A DNA stretch of 64,000 nt from Holothuria scabra. Lineage: Eukaryota; Echinodermata; Holothuroidea; Aspidochirotida; Holothuriidae. Positions 12,010 through 23,100 of this stretch are shown here, one piece after another. The stretch is taken from positions 23,701,318 through 23,765,317 of the forward strand of contig CM074188.1 in assembly GCA_037179385.1 (NCBI GenBank), read 5' to 3'. Within the stretch, counting starts at the first letter, position 1; every line of letters starts with the position of its first letter. Position numbers and translations under genes: made by a program. The notes below the pieces were generated by a model. The model saw only the letters and a program-made list of their open reading frames with translations, searched no databases and was not told the origin of the DNA.

Positions 12010-12592
12010 AATTTAAAATGCGTAACTATGAATCTACCACATCAAAAGAGGCAAATATTGTAACCGCAGAAAACAGATTTATATAGTTTACAAAACATAC
12101 ACTGAAGACCATGACAATAGAAATTTAAAGAGAGACCAGGCGTTCCATGATTCTCTTTTCTAAAACAAGTCCACATTGAAACTTGAATGTTACATTCTGG
12201 GACAGCGTTACACTCTGGGACTGAGGCAAACAAAGTTAAAGAAGCTGCCTTGCAGAAGTTAGGCTGTTTGCTTGAAACCCTCCCTTTGTGGTTGTGTGTA
12301 CTTGTATGTCCAAACTCAACACAACACCTTAACAAAGAATTCTGGCAACGGTCCTCTCTGTAATCTTGGGGAGCACAGGAGGTGGAGGAGAAGAGTCTGT
12401 TTCTATTCTTTTGTCACGGCCAGCATGGTGATTCATCACTTCAGAGTTCAACAATGTGTGTAATGACAGTTCAACTCAGGCTTGTGCTTCAACTTTTCTT
12501 CATGTCATGACCACAGAAAGTGGCAATGCATACTCTAAACATGCAAGTTGTAAAGGTATTTCCACAGGTTTTGTTTCTTTCTGTTGGAACAG

Positions 12593-12748
12593 TTGTTGGG
12601 TCTCCCTATTCTAGAAGTTTTTGAAGAAGATGAATGTTGGGGTCCCCTGCCAGTTGAGCATCCTCTAGGTGACCCTGCCATCACAGAAAAGATAGAGAAA
12701 ATGAAGTTATTTAAATGGAAAGGTCCAGGGAAATATCAAAACATTTGA
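12593..12748 (+). CDS. Candidate terminal exon, unidentified
   Basis: After a strong polypyrimidine tract and AG (TTTGTTTCTTTCTGTTGGAACAG), 51 codons run to TGA: LLGLPILEVFEEDECWGPLP, VEHPLGDPAITEKIEKMKLF, KWKGPGKYQNI. The composition (acidic segment, proline/glycine-rich turn, lysine-rich tail) looks like real protein rather than AT-rich noise. No partner exon could be connected in phase. The nearest plus-strand exon-like block, at about 11,023-11,073 with donor GTGAGT, does not fit the phase. Confidence 0.4.
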   Translation: MLGLPILEVFEEDECWGPLPVEHPLGDPAITEKIEKMKLFKWKGPGKYQNI

Positions 12749-12879
12749 GTATGCATGTTTAAAAAGCATTTATTTGTACAAAAATATATACCCATCATAC
12801 CAATACATCAAAATTTTAGTACTATCTAATATACCGCTGTCAGACCTTTTCATTCTTGGCACATAGATTCATCACCCTC

Positions 12880-13375
12880 AGAGTCAAGGTTTGCAGCACT
12901 GATTTTGGTGTAGATCAAAGGTCATATGAAATCAATTGGGATAAAGAGACTTGTTACCAACCTTAATCAAACTGGTAAAGACAAATTGGGCTGTGAAGAA
13001 ATGGCGGGAAATTGCTGGGATCCATTAAGCCTTGATTTGGTTATCAATTTGATTACCAATACAGCAATACCAGAGATGGCTGCTTACCATCCAGAACCCC
13101 AGCATAAAAGAGATTAAGTTCAAGTTAAGAATTGTAAAGAACTATTCATGGTACAATCAGACAAAAGAAATGATGAGATGGACCCCAGATATGGCCGACA
13201 AATCTCAAAATCACGCAGTAATCCAATTCAAGTATAACATCGTAACATGATCAGTGGGGAAGAGAAACTTAAAAAGGATCTTTGACAGATATAACATTTC
13301 ATATTGAGTTCAAGAGACAGAGAATCTGACGAGGTCAAAGGTCATATGAGGTCACCAGAGGTTAAATTTTACCAT
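12880..13375 (-). repeat. Related repeat in inverted orientation
   Basis: Contains GTAGATCAAAGGTCATATGA and GAGGTCAAAGGTCATATGAG, i.e. the DR1-like core of the 145-bp family on the other strand, embedded in otherwise unrelated sequence. Confidence 0.45.
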
Positions 13376-14493
13376 CGTGACAATTAAATGTGGATAACTG
13401 CTGTACATCAAGGTTTCTGTTCCACCTACAATTCATTTGGCTATCTCCATCCAGAACTGCCTGGCACTTACCCACAATTAAAGAACAAGGCATGCACTAT
13501 TTTTTGAGGGGGCAGGACAAAGAATCCTAGAACAGATGGTCTGGTTCATTTCTTACACAAATATGGGTTGTTGTTAACTGTTTCACATTAAAAGACTTAC
13601 AGAGAAAGTGAGTTCACCCAAAAACTAAGGAGAAAACTGGCACGAGTTCATGATGAAGCAGCCTAACAGGCAGTTGAACTGAACTTGTTATAATGCAAAA
13701 TAGACCCAATAAAGTACTTTCAGATGTCATTTTACTTTTAAAATTATTTTTAAGGAATGAGAGCTTATAGAAGACAACATTGCATATTATAAGAATGTTG
13801 TTGCAAACATTTTGAATATTTACCTAGGTATGATCCTTGAAGATACTTGCAAAGTATTTATAGAACATATTAGCTTTTGAAATTATGACAAAATGGAGGT
13901 CATTTTTTAGTAAAAAAGATAAGAAACCTGGCCCTGATACCTTATCTCAAAAAATGATAAACTCAGATGAATTTTAACCTAATGATAGAGGTATTTCATG
14001 TTTACCACAACCCATAACATTTTGCTTTTCCATGTTTTCTAACTCTAAGGGAATAGAAAAATAAATTTTGAGTCCATTAAGGCATCATCACTTAATACAT
14101 TCACCCTTAATAATAATCCTAAACTTTTTTTGTTAGTTACTGCCAAGTGGCCATGCAATTATCCCAGGATAAACTCACAGTGATACATTAAACAATGGTG
14201 TTTAACTTCTCAATATTACACAGAGGTGAGTTAATTTAATGTGTTTAAATGGAAATTGCTCTGCTTTTAGTCTTTATAATCATGTATTTGTTAATAATGT
14301 TAAAAAGCTCTAGATTTCAAACTTAAAAAAGGAACAGCTCCTCATGTGAAAGATGAAACTGAAGTGCTAATCACTGCTCAGTCATTTTGAAGCCAATGGG
14401 TAAATGAATGTATTCTGGAAGTATAGATATATGTGTAATTACAAAACATCACAAAGTTTATGAACATTATCCTTCAACACATTTCATTGACAT

Positions 14494-14651
14494 GGAACAG
14501 TTTTTTGCTTCTTTGAGGCTAAAGAACACTTGAACATGAGTGCACAATGACTAGGATGAAGCTCATAGACTTGGAACAGTTTTTTGCTTTTTTGAGGCTA
14601 AAGAACACTTGAACATGAGTGCACAATGACTAGGATGAAGCCCATAGACTT
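14494..14651 (+). repeat. 79-bp tandem duplication
   Basis: GGAACAGTTTTTTGCTT...GACTAGGATGAAG occurs at 14,494 and again at 14,573 with only two or three differences. A recent local duplication. Confidence 0.9.
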
Positions 14652-14812
14652 ACTGATTGGTCAGTTTCTATGGTATTGCCATAAAGCACAGATTTTTACA
14701 TTCTTACCAGCTGAAACTGATAAGCAACTACATCAATTTCCATCTGATGTGCAATGTTTAATTAGATGTTTCTTGATTGGCTGTTGCCATTGTATTGTAC
14801 CAAACTGAATTC

Positions 14813-14818
14813 TTTATT
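14813..14818 (-). terminator. Candidate SKIC3 polyadenylation signal
   Basis: AATAAA on the minus strand, the first I find beyond the TGA at 15,739 (about 920 bp). It would imply a 0.9-kb 3'UTR. Confidence 0.35.
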
Positions 14819-15260
14819 AGGGTTAGGGATTAGGTTATTGACTAGTGAGGGATTTTCTTGTTAAACAGGGTGCATTGCCCCACCCCCCTCATTCCTTCAA
14901 TTTCCCTGGACTATATATACAAAGAGAAATGTTCACGTATGGGACATGTTTTAAAAATGCACATACTGACCTTTCTCTACAATAGGAATTTTGCATCTAC
15001 AGTGCCATTCCTTACCTACTGTCTACTCATGTAACCCTCTCACTTATGTGAAGTTATTCCAAGCAAATGGAATAAAGCCTACTGAAAGACAGCCCTCAAG
15101 AAGAATGTCTTCCAAATCTTTCACTTGCCATGTCAAATCTGACACACTTTTTTCTGGCGTGAAAAAGTTTGTCTGCTTTTGAATGGATTTTATGATCAGT
15201 TTCAGTTGTTTCAAATGAGATAGAGTTGTGGTGGTAATTTTATGGATAATGAGTCCTTAG

Positions 15261-15443
15261 TTAAGTAAGCAGACAACAAAATAGAACTGTGGGCACATCA
15301 AATCCACGCTTCCATCCCTCTGTTTGAGTTTCCTTAAAGAGTCGGCCCATCAAACACGAAAATGCATTCTCAACTAATGCTATAGCTAGATACACTTGGG
15401 GGCTTGGTGCCATCCTTGCAGTAACCCATGACCAGGCATTAAT
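15261..15443 (-). other. Possible alternative SKIC3 terminal exon or 3'UTR ORF
   Basis: An acceptor-like TTAGCTCAG precedes an open frame of 60 codons (INAWSWVTARMAPSPQVYLA, IALVENAFSCLMGRLFKETQ, ...) ending in TAA at 15,261. Splicing from the GTGAGT at 15,750 would keep phase 0. I see no similarity to the vertebrate SKIC3 C-terminus. It could equally be part of an untranslated 3' end or a repeat. Confidence 0.3.
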
Positions 15444-15738
15444 CTGAGCTAATGCACAGTCCATCCTTGTTTAATCTTTACTAGCAGTACTTATCATTTT
15501 TTCTTCCTACCAAAAGAAAGCAAAGATACCATTTTTCCAATTTTTGGTATCCCTGGCTAAACGATGCTTGCTTCATCCATTTGTCATTTAAAAACTGACA
15601 ATGGAACAGAGCTTGTCTCATATACTGTTAGAAATCCCTGTTTTTGAAGTGTAACAGCCATGACATTAATTGTATGAGTAAAAACACCACAGGAAATGAA
15701 GAAAAGATTTAGAATATTTACTTCCCTGCAAATTGGAA

Positions 15739-15867
15739 TCAGTCACTCACCAAAGCTGTCGGCTTATCTTTATCCTTGGTAAGTTTGATGAGGTTGTACC
15801 TTGCGACAGAGACAGCCATCTGAGATGCATAATCATCACCCAAGACAATCTGAAAACTCTTTTTTGC
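15739..15867 (-). CDS. SKIC3: SKIC3 last recognised exon (y), C-terminus
   Basis: A tandem acceptor AAGCAG (AG at 15,871-15,872 and 15,868-15,869) opens AKKSFQIVLGDDYASQMAVS, VARYNLIKLTKDKDKPTAL, then VSD and TGA. It aligns to human [32 protein letters not shown]. A strong donor-like GTGAGT overlaps the final VSD-TGA codons, so the transcript may either stop here or splice on. The first AATAAA on this strand that I see beyond the stop is at 14,818-14,813. Confidence 0.85.
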   Translation of the reverse strand, partial: AKKSFQIVLGDDYASQMAVSVARYNLIKLTKDKDKPTALVSD

Positions 15868-17133
15868 CTGCTTAAAGGACAAAACAGAAAAACCAAGACG
15901 ATAAATATCTGTGAAACAGACTGATGTTGCAAAGTAAACAGTATCATTTAACAAGAGCCCAATGGGCACTGTGGTTCCTTGCTAGATATTATGAGAACTG
16001 TGCAGCCAGTCTGTGAAATAGAGCTAAGCAAAAGTTCATACTCAATGTTTGTACCATCTTCACAAGGGGTATTTTAGTACTAATTTTACATGAAATCAAA
16101 GATTAAATTTCTGTGGCCTTACTAACATTCAACTTTTGTAATGCTTGATGATCCTTCAAAAACACTACCTCATTTCCATATGTATTTATGCTTGTAATCA
16201 AATTTGATATTATCACCATTAAATGATACACAATGTGGTCAGAGAATGAAAAACACCCCTTGTATTTCTCTCACAAGTTATTTTTACCAGCTCTCAAATA
16301 AAACTTGCTGTTACTTTAAAACAATCTACCACTTGTCCTGTTTGCTACCTCTACACAGAAAACAGGGTTTATTCAGCAGTCAAGCAGAAAGCAAGTGATT
16401 AATGAAGTGTGATAATAGAATGAGGATAAGGTTACCCCACAGAGCACAGCAGTATTAAAGAGACATATTGTAGAATCCATGCATTGCTTCCACTGGCAGA
16501 GAGACCAGTTTAATGCAGAGTGACCTGTGCTCAGTGAAATCTACAGATTTCAGTTATTGCCCTCTTAAAACTTTGAATGATCCAAAATATGTGTACAACC
16601 CGAAGGAATCATTACTGAACGAACAAAAAGGACAAATTTCTAAGGTGTTTGAGTGCGTAAGCGTGCAAAACCAGGTGAGATGAAAAATCTATTGAAACTA
16701 TCTTTATCTCGCTTACAAGATTTTCTAAATAACATTTCTAGCCGTTGACCTCCAGTGACCTTGATGACCTTTGACCTTAACCAAACACAGATTGATTTGA
16801 AATCTGTCCTTTCTACCTTAAAATACTGTTAAAACATTTTTCAGTGTTTGACCCCTGGTGACCTCAGATGACCCTTTGACCTTCACCGAACATATCCAAT
16901 TTCATCCTTACACCATAACACATCCACACACCAAGTATGACATCTATCCAAGTTTCCTAACTAGAAATATCCTGTTGAGAAGGTTTTTAGCTTTTGACCT
17001 CTGGTGACCCCAAATGACCTTTGACCTCCACCAAAAATGATAGGGCACACCTTCTCCCTATGACGAATCTTTGTACCAAATCCAAGTTCCATCCAACCTT
17101 CCCTTGTTGAGTTAGAGTGTACCGAAGCAAGTG

Positions 17134-17185
<52 letters not shown>

Positions 17186-20100
17186 CAACCTGACTACATA
17201 GGTTCCTTTGCTACCGCAAGGAACCAAAAACTGCTGCTGAAACAAAACTATATCACATCTGGATCTGGTCAGTATTTTTTACAAAGTAGCCTTCATCTTA
17301 GAGTATGTAATCTGATCCTCAGGGCTGGAGATTATCTTACTAGGGAAAGATCAGATTTGGACCTTACTGTAGCTGTTTAAAAGCTATTTTAATATCATGA
17401 AACAAAACAACTTGGACAACTTACATGCAAGGGAACTAGTTTCTTTAATCTATTTTTTGAAGTCAGCCTGGTCAATACATTGGAAACTTTCATCCGTAAA
17501 TAACATTTCTTCAAAGAAGGATCAAAGGAGTGATCCAGTTTTGATATGAGTGAGTTAGAGAGGAGCCGCTTCTACGAGCTGTTCTTCAAATATTAGCAAA
17601 GATAGTCATGTGACAACTGTTTATAAACAAAGTAATATAATGGAAGAAGACAGACATGTAAGTTAACAACCATTTACTCTTATAATCTCCATTTTCCATG
17701 ATGTCTATGCATAGGGAACATAGAATAGAACCTTGTTAGCATTCCAGTTGGGTTCCTATGAGTGTTTCAAATTCCAATCAGATAGCTGAACTCTTCAGCA
17801 ATGGGAGTGTTGCCTTGTAAATTGGAGAGGAAATTCATTCCGCTTGATTCAAGTGAAATTGACGTTTGAGTCACAAATGTTGTAGCTTCACCTGTTAACA
17901 TCTCCATAACCACATGTAGGAAGTGTTTCAGTAAAATCAGTTTAACAACAAATTTCAAATGCAGACACTACTCACTTCCTTTCTTTCTTTCTAAAAAACT
18001 GCAACTCTTAAAATACCCAAATATATTTAAATTGATTTGAAAAAGAGGTAATGATGTCAAATGGCTGGCAAACATATAGGAAGCTTGTTTCTCTTCTAGC
18101 ACTAGATATGTTTTGCATATGATTGCAACCTTTATCAGTTCTACCACTGATATCATTGATTATTGGTTTTGAATCTATATTATGACCCACCTCTCCACCC
18201 TAAAAAATCCTAGCTCTCCCCCCCCCCCTTAAAGAAAACTAGAAAGCCAATAGGCTTAGTGATTCCTTGCCATATGATATATCATAGCAAACATGGAAAC
18301 AAACACAACATGCATGAGATCCCATACAATTATCCTGCTTAATTGGGATATCATACCAGTAACTTCAAAACTTTTTGACTTCATGTGACCCAAAATGACC
18401 TTTCAACTCCATTTAAAACAATAGTGATCACTTCACCAACATGTCCATCTACATGAGCAATTCAAAAGCTTAATCAAGTATTAATACTTGGAATTTAATG
18501 TATTTAACAGGGCGCAATTTCATGCCAGAATCAAAATACTGTACAGTAACTACCATGTGATGTGCCTTTTTGTGCACTTAAGGATCTTCTTCCAATGAGT
18601 TTGCTTCAGTACTTTACAAATACATTTTCAAAATCAGCTCACTAAAGAATTTACATAATGAAGTTAATAAACTGTTCCAAAAAATTACATTACCCATGCC
18701 AAATTATTCTTACCCTTTCACCCTATCCACTCATGGACATTAACTTCAACAGTTATATGCTCTTTTGAGATGAGTGTTTGCAAGGATTAGATGTTTTGAA
18801 CTCTGATGACCCCAAATGCCCTTTGACATCCAATAAAAACAATAGGGGTCATTTACTCAATATGGGCAATCCACTTGGTAAGTATGAGATTCCTGGCAGT
18901 TACCTTTCTTGACATACTGTGTTTACAAGTTTTTGAGCTTTTCATCTCTGATGACCCCAAATGATGACCCCAAAAGACCCTTTCAATTCTTTGATTTTTG
19001 ATTCCTTGCCGAAAAATCAAAGAATTGAAAGGATCTATCAAATATCAGTGAACACTGGCAAATTTGATCTCTAATAATGCAACTTAACAATGGTACAGCC
19101 AATTCGTGCAGTTGGAAATGCAATCTTCTGGCTTAGAGGCATCAAATATGACACAATTTTAAAAGTTACTAAGCTTGAATGGTTCACATCACAATTTAGA
19201 AATACATTCTTTCTGGCTTAAGAGAGACAAAATCTGATTATTGTATGCATTAAGTGAATGGCAGAAAAATGAACTTAATACACACAAATGACTGTTCTGA
19301 ATTAATCTAATCTAGTCACAAGCTTAACGGTTTATAAACTTTGTACAGTTCAGTGCTACATCATTTGAACAGAAAAAACATGCGAAAAAATATAATCAAG
19401 CTACAATAAATGTGAGCGGATGTAAAAGTATACTAGTTCCATTTTCACAATCCCAGGCAACTTACCTATATTAACTATAAAAGGACGGTGATGTCTGGAA
19501 CATGTTGGGAAGCTAGTAGACTCCTTCGCAGGACACTGGAGTATGTAGTGGGGGGGGGGGGGTAATTTATCTTTTTTAAAATGGGAAAACAGAAAAATTT
19601 GCTTCCTTCCTGGAAGATACACGATTTTTCCCAACCCTGAATTTACTGATTTATAGTCATACTAAATAATTTCTCCTTCTATATAACAAGAACATTCCAC
19701 TCTTATGAAATAAAAATGAGACATTTTGATCAAGCAACAAAACTTTCCCTGGAATTGTATCATCTTTCTGTCCATGTAGTCATCTAGGAATCCACATCCA
19801 TGGCAAGGTACAATTATTCACAACTCCCAAAGGCAGGTCTTTACACCAAAACTGTTCTCACATATGAAAAACTTGCAGGAAAGTATTTTAGGTTTTTGAA
19901 AACATGGTATAAGAGACGAACAGGTAAAATATTTACAATGGAAAACATTACAGCCAATAAAACAGCAGAGTGGATTCAAAGCAAGGTGACAAAGCAAGGG
20001 AACTTTAAGCTGGGTAAATAAAGCTTTAGCCTTTTGTTACTCATCAATAAATGACAAGAAAGAAGATTTATATACATCGACTTTTCTTGGCATTGTCATT

Positions 20101-23100
20101 CTATACTGAATTTAACAGCACAATCTGTCTTTCTGTCATAAAGTCTTTGCACACATTAGATTCCTCAAGCTGCTCATAACCATGCACAAGTGAACATTTA
20201 GTAGATAGCTACTGGTGTATGTTGATTGTTGTAGCCTGTTGAAACTTCTGTAATGTTTGTAAGTATTTGAACCTAGTAAATTGTGCAGTATGAATCATGT
20301 CGTGTTTTTTTGCAACTGTGCTGACTTATGTAATTATACCATCTTATTGAATTCAAATTCAAACACATATTTGAAATTATCTTTCCCTCAACATGTCGTA
20401 TTGAGGATTTGGGTTAAATAGACCTCGTGCATTGACGACACACTGATGTCATCCTTGGGGGTAAAACGATGGAACATGTGACTGCACGCATAAGAATTCG
20501 CCCTCCACCTGTAGCAGACTTTGTGCATATTTGACTGGTTGAAAAATCAGCTCTCTGCATTTGTCTGTGTTGGTTTGTTTTGCCCCCAAGGAGGGCATAC
20601 TTTCTGCTCTGTGACATCATATGCACGCAAGGTCTACAGGGTTTAACACCTCAACATAAAACCTTTTGGTAAAATCTAGAAGCACCCAAAGCCTTTTTTT
20701 CCAGGTGTGGGTCACACTGGATTGTTTTCCTTAATCCACTGCTTATGGGGGTTGAGCATCATGCTCAACAGCAATAAGTTACATTTTTTATAGTCTATGT
20801 CATGACTTAGCCAGGGAATTGAAGCCTGGACATTACTCGTGAGAGTCTGATGCTATACCAACTAGATCACACACACAGCCATAGAACCTTTACCTTTGGC
20901 CCCAAAATACTAATATGGAAGTACCTTTTTGTTTATGTATGTTTGATTGCATTGAATTATTGCAAAGAGGAGATTTTGTCATAAATCCATCACTTGAAAG
21001 ATCAAATGTTAAATCAAAACTTTATTAGGAAGGGCCAGTGGCATATTCTCCTATGCACTTGGACTGAGCTTAGCCAGGTTCCTTATCGAAGGTGGGTGGG
21101 GGGGAGAGGTGGTTCCTGCTACACTGTAGCAAAGGGAGGGAGAGAGTGCAGTTCTCTGGATAAATAGGGCTTTATATAGGCCTACAGGTTATATATATAT
21201 ATAGATTAAGAAGTAACTTTCCTTGTTCTCAATAAAGAAATTTACAAAGAAATGTATAAACATCTGAATTTCACAGACACTGAACCACACAGTGGGGTCT
21301 TAAAAAATGATGAAAAAAATCATTTGTTGTTAATAAAATTTTGGGCCTTGAAGCTCATGAGAGGGCCCCTAAGCTGTTCTTAATGTTGCTGAGGAGGGCA
21401 GTTCATGTTTATCAGCTTTGGTGGACAATATTTATTTCCATGGTGCACTATTTTACAAGTAAACTAGTGAGAAATCGAAGAGAAATTTAGGCTGCCATGT
21501 GGTGATGTAATAAGTGCTATGATGGCTTTAAATTTTGATGCCCATATACATTAGCCTGGTATGGAGGGATGGACCCTCTTCGATAGCCAAAGGGATTTTA
21601 AGTCTTATACTTATCTTTCATTGCCTTGTGCCATCCTTAGAACTCCTTGGAGTAAATTTAAACAACTTGGGTTTGACTGCCTTAACGTCTTAGCATCTTG
21701 AAGAGATTCTTGGGCAAGTTGAAGCCATTCACCATGCTTCTCTGTGTACTGATTGGTCGATCCATGCATTTGAAGGACAGGAGAGAGGGAGAATTCAAGT
21801 AATAACAGGTGCTCATAAATATCTACTATTGACAAAATTGCTGTAGGCACACAAATTAAAACTCTTAATCTCAATAAAACAAAACCTTGAAAAATATTGA
21901 AAATATGAATGTAAAAAAAAGGTAATTAGTTCTCCTTTGATATCCACAAGAAATTAAATTATGCTGTCATGATATTAAATTGACAAGAAAATGACAGATC
22001 AACTACAGATCTATTCAAATGAAAGCAGTTCCAAATCTAAAAGCAACCTGCTTAGTAACTTAGATGAAATTCAATGACACACCAACACAAATAGGCTCTA
22101 CAGTGCAAACTAGATGAAACAGATAAGTTTAAATATGGTTTCGAGTACAGTTCAACTTCAAGTTCAGTTACAGCTTCAGTTCAAAAATGGTTCAAGTCCT
22201 TCCCTATAGACCTATTTCCAAATGAATTGTGGGATAGAGTTTTGGGTGTACGTCAATTTTCACCACAGTAAAATGCCATTGACAAAAATGACAAACACCA
22301 AAACTCTATCCCACAATCCTTTGTAATTGCTATTTGGAAATAGGTCTATAGTCACCTCTTATGACAGGATGGGAATACTGTGGCAAACTCTACAACCCAC
22401 AGCCTACAGGAATGGAATTTTGACAAGAGCTTTTAAGCTCTTGTGAGTGACGACAAACAAGCTTCAACCTACATGAAAACAATAGTGATCATCTAATCAA
22501 TACACCAATATACAGGGTTGTCACCAGACTGTTTGAGAGTTGGGTATATCATGATCACTGTCCTGGGGGAGAGGTCTAAGGCGTCGGGAAGTGTCCCCCT
22601 CCCCTTTGACAAATTATTGCACATTGAAGAGTGCTTACTTACAAACAAATTATTGCAGATTGGAGAAAGTTTACTAACAAAAAAGAGAAACTATCACTCA
22701 ATTCTAAAGCAATCTAAGAGTTTTATTCTGTTAGGGTAAGAAATTTGTGCTGGGGAGTGATGCTGAAACTGATGGCGAGTACTGGGCGGAGATTTTCAAA
22801 GCTTGGTAGCACCGCCCCATGTGGTAACAACCCTGCCACTAAACACATTCATGTTGGCCTGGCATTAAACCCCTTTGAACTTAACTCTCTCAATATGGGC
22901 CATTTACATGCTAAGTATGAGATCCACTTTGACACAGCATCTTTACAAACCATTTTCACAAACAATAGGAATCATAACAAGAGATACCGACATCAGATGT
23001 ACAAGATCCCCCAAGATTGTCCATCTTGAGCCAGAGTGATTACAAGAAAGTGTCACACACATAAAGACAACATCAGTATCTCATACATTCCTTTAACCTT

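Larger units (their letters stand above)
13376..15260. other. Intergenic or SKIC3 3' flank; little recognised
   Basis: AT-rich. Holds the 79-bp duplication and candidate AATAAA noted separately. No coding exon seen on either strand. Confidence 0.45.

Noticed and set aside
16961..17380. Open frames across the CA repeat (poly VCVCV and HTHTH)
   Set aside because: Low-complexity translation of a microsatellite.
19800..20021. 73-codon plus-strand frame MARYNYSQLPKAGLY...
   Set aside because: No splice context and no recognised motif; lies in a SKIC3 intron. Kept only as unannotated sequence.
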